The notes under the pieces are model-generated. The model was not told the DNA's origin. It was given only the letters and a program-made list of their open reading frames with translations, and searched no databases. DNA of 64,000 nucleotides from CAVQKZ01 sp963837325 (GTDB taxonomy: Bacteria; Actinomycetota; Actinomycetes; Mycobacteriales; Jatrophihabitantaceae). Position 1 is the stretch's first letter. Each line of letters starts with the position of its first letter. The stretch covers positions 496,001 to 560,000 of the forward strand of contig CAWIMV010000001.1 of the NCBI GenBank assembly GCA_963837325.1, written 5' to 3'. The position numbers and the translations under genes were made by a program. Below, piece after piece: positions 58,998 to 64,000 of the stretch.

Positions 58998-59696
58998 ATG
59001 ACCCAGTCCACTGCATCATCCGTCCGCGCCATCGCCCGTGCGGAGATGACCGAGCGGATCAAGCAGGTCGCCCGCCGCCACCTGGCCGAGAACGGCCCGA
59101 ACCTCTCGTTGAGAGCAGTAGCCCGAGATCTGGGCGTCGTGTCCTCCGCGGTGTACCGCTACTTCGCCAGCCGCGACGAACTGCTGACAGCCTTGATCAT
59201 CGAGGCCTACGACTCCTTGGGGGAGGCGGCCGAACAGGCAGAGGCGGCCGTTGCCCGCCGCGACCTCGCGGGTAGGTGGCTTGCGCTCGGGCGAGGGATC
59301 CGGGGTTGGGCGCTCACGCATCCGCACGAGTACGCACTGCTCTACGGCAGTCCGGTACCGGGTTACGCCGCTCCGCAGGACACGATCGGCCCGGCCAGCC
59401 GACCAGTCGTCGTCATCTTTGCCGTCCTCCGTGATGCCGGCGGCCCGGGCGCGGTCGCACCCCGTGGAGGCCCGCGCCTGCCGCCGTCGCTGCGGGCGTC
59501 TTTGGATCGGCTGCACGGCCACCCGCAATTCGGCGGGGTGCCCTCCGCGTTGCTGGCCCGCGGTCTCACGGCATGGGCTCAACTGTTCGGCACGTTGAGC
59601 TTCGAATTGTTTGGCCGCCTTACAAATACGGTGGACGACTACGACGCCTACTTCGACTACCAACTCAGGGCGATGGCCGCCTATCTGGGACTGTGA
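58998..59696 (+). CDS. TetR/AcrR-family transcriptional regulator
   Basis: A roughly 232-residue regulator. The N-terminal helix-turn-helix shows LSLRAVARDLGVVSSAVYRY followed by FASRDELLTALI. The C-terminal domain contains GRGIRGWALTHPHEYALLYG, typical of the TetR C33 (WHG) group. ATG 58998 gives the natural N-terminus; a start at 58962 is possible. It is coupled to the DUF952 gene through GTGA. The ligand and targets are unknown. Confidence 0.88.
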   Translation: MTQSTASSVRAIARAEMTERIKQVARRHLAENGPNLSLRAVARDLGVVSSAVYRYFASRDELLTALIIEAYDSLGEAAEQAEAAVARRDLAGRWLALGRGIRGWALTHPHEYALLYGSPVPGYAAPQDTIGPASRPVVVIFAVLRDAGGPGAVAPRGGPRLPPSLRASLDRLHGHPQFGGVPSALLARGLTAWAQLFGTLSFELFGRLTNTVDDYDAYFDYQLRAMAAYLGL

Positions 59697-60058
59697 CCGC
59701 GATGGAGCCGCTGTTTCACATCGTCGACCGGCAACAGTGGCGGGCCGCCGTCGCGGTCGGCGAGTATCGCGCGCCGTCGCTGGAGGGAGAGGGCTTCATC
59801 CACTGCTCGTTCACCGATCAGGTTGCTGCCGTGGCGAACGCGCGCTACCGCGACGCGACCGATCTCTGCGTGGTGGAGTTCGACCCGGCGAAGTTGGCCG
59901 CGCCGGTCCGGGTGGAGGACAGTTACGGCAGCGGTGAAGAGTTCCCGCACGTCTACGGCTCGATTCCAGTGGCCGCGGCAACCGCCGTGCACGACCTGCC
60001 CCGCGACCCGAAGGGTCACTACCGGTTCAGCGCTCGCGGCGCAGCCGGTTCTGCATAG
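59693..60058 (+). CDS. DUF952 family protein
   Basis: A roughly 121-residue protein of the DUF952 family, a small alpha/beta fold often described as glutathione-S-transferase-like or ADP-ribosyltransferase-like. The conserved blocks are LFHIVDRQQW, the GFIHCSFTDQV motif, and EEFPHVYGSIPV. The GTG at 59693 overlaps the TetR stop (GTGA); ATG 59702 gives a start three residues later. The last 32 bases overlap the end of the convergent CtaG-like gene. Function unknown. Confidence 0.82.
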   Translation: MTAMEPLFHIVDRQQWRAAVAVGEYRAPSLEGEGFIHCSFTDQVAAVANARYRDATDLCVVEFDPAKLAAPVRVEDSYGSGEEFPHVYGSIPVAAATAVHDLPRDPKGHYRFSARGAAGSA

Positions 60059-60986
60059 CCGGATCAGTGAGCCACCAGGGTGCGTCGGCCGGGATAGCGC
60101 CCTCACCCGTCTTGTCCAGACCGGATCGCGCGATCCGTTCGGCGTCGAGCACGGCGTCGATGACAGCCGCGTCGCGCGCGTCAGCCCGAAGCCAACGGCG
60201 GTAGACGATGAGCAGGAACGGCAGGTCGATGAGCTCCGACACGCACCACAGGATCGCGCCGGCGACGCGTTGATCGGACAACGCGTTCGGCGACCACGAC
60301 CGCACCGCGCGCTGGTCGAAGTACGACGTGACGAGCGAAGTATGCAGCCGCAGGGCGATCCCGGGGATCGCGTCGAGAACGAGCTCGAACGATCCGATTG
60401 CCAGCGTGAGCCCGACGGCCAGTGAACTCGGTTCGTCGTCCAGCCCGATCAGCGGCAGGAGGATGAGGCCGCCGACCGCGACGAGCACCACGTGCAGAAC
60501 CCAACCGAACGCCGGGGTTGCGATCGCCCATGCCGGAATCGGCCCGAAGAAGAGCGCGCACGACAACAGCGGGACAAGGGCTGGTCCGACCAGCGGGTTG
60601 CCGAGGACACGGCCCAGCCGGGAGCGAAGGAACCGATCGACCGGCCCGCTGCGACCGAGGTGATGCCGGGCCAACTGAATCGGTTGTCCGGCCAGGATGA
60701 TGAACGGCACGATCAAGAACAGCGCCAGCGTCTGTGTTGTCCAGGCCCAGTACAACGACGAGGCGTAGGCCTGCAAGAAGCCGCACGTCGTCCACACGAG
60801 CAGGGCCACCCCGGCAGCGAACAGCACCGACCGGTGCACCGGCCAACGGCCACCCGCGCGCAGCAACCGCCGCACCGAGCGGGCGTACCAGGCCCCGAGC
60901 GCAGTGGCGACCACGATCCCCAGTGGTTGCACGGCCCACTGCGTGGCCAACCCGCTGAACGCGGGGGACGGCAGGGCCTGCATCAC
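60027..60986 (-). CDS. Cytochrome c oxidase assembly protein, CtaG (caa3-type) family
   Basis: A 319-residue polytopic membrane protein with about seven helices. The segments TTCGFLQAYASSLYWAWTTQ, then LALFLIVPFIILAGQPIQLA, and FFGPIPAWAIATPAFGWVLH, and later LDAIPGIALRLHTSLV, match the caa3-type CtaG family, which assists copper delivery to cytochrome oxidase. The C-terminal 45 residues are soluble and charged. It reads towards the DUF952 gene and overlaps its end by 32 bases. An ATG upstream at 60986 gives the standard start MMQALPSP. Confidence 0.85.
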   Translation of the reverse strand: MMQALPSPAFSGLATQWAVQPLGIVVATALGAWYARSVRRLLRAGGRWPVHRSVLFAAGVALLVWTTCGFLQAYASSLYWAWTTQTLALFLIVPFIILAGQPIQLARHHLGRSGPVDRFLRSRLGRVLGNPLVGPALVPLLSCALFFGPIPAWAIATPAFGWVLHVVLVAVGGLILLPLIGLDDEPSSLAVGLTLAIGSFELVLDAIPGIALRLHTSLVTSYFDQRAVRSWSPNALSDQRVAGAILWCVSELIDLPFLLIVYRRWLRADARDAAVIDAVLDAERIARSGLDKTGEGAIPADAPWWLTDPAMQNRLRRER

Positions 60987-61038
60987 CGCTCAAGTGTCCC
61001 AGGTCCAGACCCGGCCGCAGCCTGCCATGATGGCGAGC

Positions 61039-61491
61039 ATGCGCGTCTTCCTCGGCAGTGACCACGCCGGCTTCGAGCTGAAAGCCCGGCTCATCGAGCA
61101 CCTCACCGAGCAGGGCCACGAGGCCGTCGACTGCGGCGCGACGAGCTTCGATCCCGACGACGACTACCCGCCGCCCTGCTTCGCTGCGGCTGAGCGCACC
61201 GTCGCCGAGCCCGGCAGCCTGGGCGTCGTTATCGGCGGCTCAGGCAACGGCGAACAGATCGCGGCCAACAAAGTGCGCGGTGTCCGGGCCGCGTTGGCGT
61301 GGAGCGACGACACCGCGCGGCTCGCGCGCCAGCACAACGACGCGAACGTGGTTAGCATCGGAGCCCGCGAGCACGCCGAGGCCGACGCGCTGCGCTTCGT
61401 CGACATCTTCCTCGCGACGCCGTTCTCACAAGACCCGCGGCACATCCGCCGCATCGGGCTGGTGTCCGAGTACGAGAACAGGCCGCACTGA
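61039..61491 (+). CDS. rpiB: Ribose-5-phosphate isomerase B
   Basis: A 150-residue sugar-phosphate isomerase that interconverts ribose-5-phosphate and ribulose-5-phosphate. MRVFLGSDHAGFELK at the N-terminus binds phosphate. The segment IGGSGNGEQIAANKVRGVRA carries Glu at the catalytic position, as in Mycobacterium tuberculosis RpiB, rather than the Cys of E. coli. The Met at 61039 is chosen by conservation; two in-frame ATG codons at 61027 and 61030 precede it. It is divergent from the CtaG gene and converges with a small gene across a long hairpin. Confidence 0.93.
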   Translation: MRVFLGSDHAGFELKARLIEHLTEQGHEAVDCGATSFDPDDDYPPPCFAAAERTVAEPGSLGVVIGGSGNGEQIAANKVRGVRAALAWSDDTARLARQHNDANVVSIGAREHAEADALRFVDIFLATPFSQDPRHIRRIGLVSEYENRPH

Positions 61492-61507
61492 ACCCACGCA
61501 GCAACCG

Positions 61508-61556
61508 CGATTGTGCAACTCTCGGCGGTCCTGGGTCGCCAAGAGTTGCACAATCG
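61508..61556. terminator. Near-perfect hairpin of the GATTGTGCAACT family after rpiB
   Basis: CGATTGTGCAACTCT at 61508-61522 is exactly complemented by AGAGTTGCACAATCG at 61542-61556; inside, GGCG and CGCC extend the stem. It lies 17 bases after the rpiB stop and 16 bases before the end of the opposing small gene, so it can terminate both. It shares its left arm with the hairpin at 48412. Confidence 0.7.
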
Positions 61557-61571
61557 GGGGTGAATCCGGAT

Positions 61572-61838
61572 TCAGCTTTCGCCGACAACCTCGTAGACAT
61601 CGGCCGAGCGGAGGGTCACCGGGGCTTCCGCGGGGATCGACGCGTCGGCCGCCATCTGCCGCGCGGCGTCCTCGGACTCCAAAAGAAGCACGCTGATCCC
61701 TCGGCGCCCATCGTTCATCCACGTCCCGCGCACGAAACCGGGCACAGCCTTGGATGATGCGATGACCTCATCGAGTTCCGGCCCGGGCCCGGCGACGCGC
61801 CCTTCCTTCACGTCCACCTGAAACACAACGGCGTGCAT
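61572..61838 (-). CDS. Small dimeric alpha/beta-barrel-like protein (ABM-like), function unknown
   Basis: An 88-residue protein whose pattern VVFQVDVKEGR, a helix with ELDEVIASSKAVPGF, and RRGISVLLLESEDAARQM resembles small antibiotic-biosynthesis-monooxygenase-like or stress-responsive barrel proteins. No catalytic residue can be named. It is convergent with rpiB across a long hairpin. A ribosome-binding site AAGGAGG is visible seven bases upstream of the ATG (complement of 61846-61852), which strongly supports that it is translated. Confidence 0.65.
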   Translation of the reverse strand: MHAVVFQVDVKEGRVAGPGPELDEVIASSKAVPGFVRGTWMNDGRRGISVLLLESEDAARQMAADASIPAEAPVTLRSADVYEVVGES

Positions 61839-61952
61839 GTCGACCTCCTTCTAGCGTCCTGATGCTGAGAACGCTAGGTCGATGCACGGCTCGGCGACAT
61901 GGTGCCAACCTGCGACTTGCCGGTGATGCTGGCACCCCGCCAACGGGGCTGG

Positions 61953-62345
61953 TCAGGAAGTCGGTTTCCAGTTGCGGCGCACGATCTGCAGGTCTCGTTC
62001 CGCCTCGGCCAGGTCGTCGTCGGACGGACGGTTCACATCGCGCCCGCGCAGGGCCCCGCTCACTCCGAGCTGCGACCGGCCGCCGCCGACAAGATCGTGC
62101 AGGCCGCCGTCGCCGGCGTCGCGGGGCGCTCGCCGGGCCCGGCGTTGTTTCGGCGCGGGCTTCTCGTCCGCGGCCGACGGCCCGACGAGATCGGGCGACG
62201 CGCTGGTCGCACGCGATGCCGCCGCCATCGGCTTGACCGGTTCGGTCGCGGTTGGTGGCTCGGTCGGCCGGGCTAGTGGCGGCCCCTGGCGTGAGGACGC
62301 TCGGCGTCGCCGCCGGGCCGGACGCCCGCCCTCGGCTTCGGTCAT
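61953..62345 (-). CDS. Small basic conserved hypothetical protein
   Basis: A roughly 130-residue protein. The first 70 residues are Arg/Ala/Pro-rich and probably disordered. The last 45 are a conserved-looking block with GLHDLVGGGRSQLGVSGALR, then DVNRPSDDDLAEAERDLQIV and RRNW near the end. Similar small Arg-rich proteins ending in a DLAEAE-type helix occur in actinobacteria; function unknown. Start ATG 62345; a GTG or TTG further upstream is possible. It is divergent from the penicillin-acylase gene. Confidence 0.55.
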   Translation of the reverse strand: MTEAEGGRPARRRRRASSRQGPPLARPTEPPTATEPVKPMAAASRATSASPDLVGPSAADEKPAPKQRRARRAPRDAGDGGLHDLVGGGRSQLGVSGALRGRDVNRPSDDDLAEAERDLQIVRRNWKPTS

Positions 62346-62451
62346 GAGGCGATCCTGCCGCACCTCGACGGCGGTTGTCGTGCTTCGAGTGGCGGGATGG
62401 CCGACGGCCAGCCATTGTGTCCGGGGAATCCGTCACTCGTCGGGGGTTGCG

Positions 62452-64000
62452 ATGGACCGATCGTCACGGACGCTGACGCGTCACAGCGCCGCCGTCGCCG
62501 CGGCGCTCGCAGCGGTGGTGGCTCTGAGCCCTGCGATCGGACCTCGGTCCGCGGGCGCGACCGCCTCCGTCTCGACCGCGTACCGGGCCAACGACTACGC
62601 CGACGGCCAGGCGATGAGCATCCTGCCGCCGGGCGAGAACGGCCTGGTCAACGCAGTCGATGCGCTCAACTTCGAGCTGCTCGGTCAGCGTCCACCCAAC
62701 AGCCAGGATCAGCTGGCCAAGTACCAGAACCTGCTCTACGGCGCCTCGTCGGTCACCGACAGCACGCTGGGCAACTACTTCAACGACGAGTCGTTCGGGG
62801 TGCCACCGGGCGATGTCGTGCGCACCGAGAAGCCCGGCCCTGGCGTGACGATCTACCGCGACAAGCTCGACGTCCCCCACGTGTACGGCGACACCAACCA
62901 GACGCTCTCGTTCGGGGCCGGGTACGCCCAAGCCGAGGACCGCCTGTTCCTGATGGACGTGCTGCGCCACTACGGCGAGGGCCGGCTGGCGTCGTTCCTC
63001 GGCGGCTCCTGCGAGTTCGAACAGATGGACCACGACCAGTTGTTGCTCGCGGCCTACACGCCCGCCCAGGCGCAGGCCCAGGTCGATGCCCTGCCGAGCG
63101 AGTACGGCGCCCAGGGCGCGCTGGCGAAGTCCATGATCGACAACTACGTCGCGGGGGTCAACGCCTACGTCGACGCGACGGTGACCAACCCGCTGCTGCT
63201 GCCCGCCGACTACGTGGCCGCCGCGCCGGAGCTGCTGCCGCAACACTGGACCGACGGCGACGTCGTTGCCATCGCCGGCCTCATCGGGGGGATCTTCGGC
63301 CGCGGCGGTGGCGGCGAGATTGCGAACGCCGCCCTGCTGAAGTATCTGCAGAACCAGCTCGGTCCGGCCAACGGCAAGCTGGCCTATCAGCAGTTCAAGA
63401 TGTCGGACGACCCGCTTGCGCCCACCACGGTGGTCGACAAATCCTTCCCCTACGAGAAGCCCGGCACGATCGATCCATCGACCACGGCGATACCGGACGA
63501 CCCAACCACGCCCTTGTCCGGAGGGCCAGTCGCGACCGACCCGAACTGCGACTTGCAGCATCCCAACGTCGAAGCGCTGAAGATCATCGCGGCGCTGGCC
63601 GACTTGCCCAAGCACATGAGCAACGCCCTCGTCGTGAACGGCGATCACAGCACGGGCGGGCACCCGGTCGCGGTCTTCGGGCCGCAGGTGTCCTACTTCG
63701 CGCCGCAGATCCTGTCCCAACTCGACCTGCACTCGCCCACGTACGACGCCGAGGGTGCCTCGTTCCCCGGCACCGGACTCGTGGAACTCGGCCGAGGCGA
63801 GGACTTCGCCTGGTCGGCCACCTCGGCCGGCAGCGACCTCATCGACCAGCGAGTCGAACTTATCTGCAACCCGAACGGCGGTGCGCCTGACTCGCACGGC
63901 GCGTACTACCAGTTCAACGGCCGATGCCTTCCGATGGTCAAGGAGGCCTTCAACGAGATCGCGATTCCGAAGCCGGGGGGTGTCGGCGCACCGGCCGTGC
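62452..64000 (+). CDS. Penicillin acylase family protein (3'-truncated by window edge)
   Basis: The frame is open from ATG 62452 to the window end, at least 516 codons. A signal peptide (hydrophobic residues about 12-27) marks export. Then come the acylase A-chain features VTIYRDKLDVPHVYGDT and YAQAEDRLFLMDVLRHY, and the B-chain start SNALVVNGDHSTGGHPVAVF. The N-terminal nucleophile Ser follows a Met (KHM-SNA) where many relatives have Gly. Such Ntn hydrolases cleave amide bonds of acylated compounds, for example beta-lactams, lipopeptides or acyl-homoserine lactones. A GGGGG stretch lies five bases before the ATG. The C-terminal B chain continues outside the window. Confidence 0.88.
   Translation, partial: MDRSSRTLTRHSAAVAAALAAVVALSPAIGPRSAGATASVSTAYRANDYADGQAMSILPPGENGLVNAVDALNFELLGQRPPNSQDQLAKYQNLLYGASSVTDSTLGNYFNDESFGVPPGDVVRTEKPGPGVTIYRDKLDVPHVYGDTNQTLSFGAGYAQAEDRLFLMDVLRHYGEGRLASFLGGSCEFEQMDHDQLLLAAYTPAQAQAQVDALPSEYGAQGALAKSMIDNYVAGVNAYVDATVTNPLLLPADYVAAAPELLPQHWTDGDVVAIAGLIGGIFGRGGGGEIANAALLKYLQNQLGPANGKLAYQQFKMSDDPLAPTTVVDKSFPYEKPGTIDPSTTAIPDDPTTPLSGGPVATDPNCDLQHPNVEALKIIAALADLPKHMSNALVVNGDHSTGGHPVAVFGPQVSYFAPQILSQLDLHSPTYDAEGASFPGTGLVELGRGEDFAWSATSAGSDLIDQRVELICNPNGGAPDSHGAYYQFNGRCLPMVKEAFNEIAIPKPGGVGAPAV

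Noticed and set aside
62397..63890. 497-codon plus-strand open frame
   Set aside because: The frame starting at 62452 in another register encodes a penicillin acylase with signal peptide and Ntn motifs and stays open to the window end. The 497-codon frame is Arg-rich and domainless.
62464..63897. 477-codon minus-strand open frame
   Set aside because: Antisense to the acylase gene, with no domain or plausible start context.
1..64000. CRISPR array or cas genes
   Set aside because: No regularly spaced direct repeats and no cas-like protein were seen anywhere in the window.

Overview
The window comes from a high-GC, mycothiol-type actinobacterium. The supporting signs are GTG/TTG starts, ATGA/GTGA overlaps, a DUF222/HNH protein, group II truncated haemoglobin, EttA, a CtaG-like protein, a DsbA-like mycothiol-linked oxidoreductase and an Mtb-type RpiB. 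From memory, the right third resembles the Mycobacterium tuberculosis Rv2465c-Rv2478c neighbourhood. I cannot name the genus; a soil actinomycete outside Mycobacterium is my best guess.

Region A (1-25318) is a dense catabolic and import locus. The left operon (+ strand) encodes a TPP-dependent 2-oxoacid dehydrogenase E1 alpha/beta pair, a DAO-type FAD oxidoreductase, a RidA-like protein, an Asp/Glu-racemase-superfamily protein, an SDR, a complete branched-chain-type ABC importer (J-H-M-G-F) and a P5C-type aldehyde dehydrogenase. It meets a convergent operon (- strand) encoding a second, paralogous J/H/M/G/F importer with two alpha/beta hydrolases and a cupin. Then come an FCD-type GntR regulator and a + strand operon: an SDR, a three-gene polar amino-acid-type ABC importer, a second SDR and a second racemase-like protein. 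Short dyads of the type ATTGTTTACAAT lie at three control points and suggest one regulon. The substrate is unknown. Three importers plus amine oxidase, RidA-like, semialdehyde dehydrogenase and single-Cys racemase-fold enzymes point to a nitrogenous carboxylic acid.

Region B (25319-40092) is an eroded accessory region. It has a secreted GH78-like enzyme, an integrase C-terminal remnant beside a 45-bp 3' fragment of a tRNA-Pro gene, a STAS protein, a SigJ-type ECF sigma gene whose carboxymuconolactone-decarboxylase partner is truncated, an FAD monooxygenase, an epoxide hydrolase, an F420/FMN-type oxidoreductase with a decayed partial duplicate, and an SDR. Debris includes qcrB, sedolisin and possibly methyltransferase pieces. 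It ends with a response regulator that has lost its receiver N-terminus and a frameshifted IS481-type transposase remnant abutting tRNA-Arg(TCT).

Region C (40155-64000) is conserved core: a secreted M15-like protein, ssb, ettA, a thioesterase, a conserved hypothetical, a GH13 glucosidase, glbO, a disulfide reductase, MscS, HNH, an amidase, two small proteins, a lytic transglycosylase, pepN, a peroxiredoxin, a DsbA-like protein, a DUF222/HNH protein, TetR, DUF952, CtaG, rpiB, two small genes and the start of a penicillin-acylase-family gene that runs off the window. Convergent gene ends here carry long inverted repeats, and two of these repeats share one sequence family.
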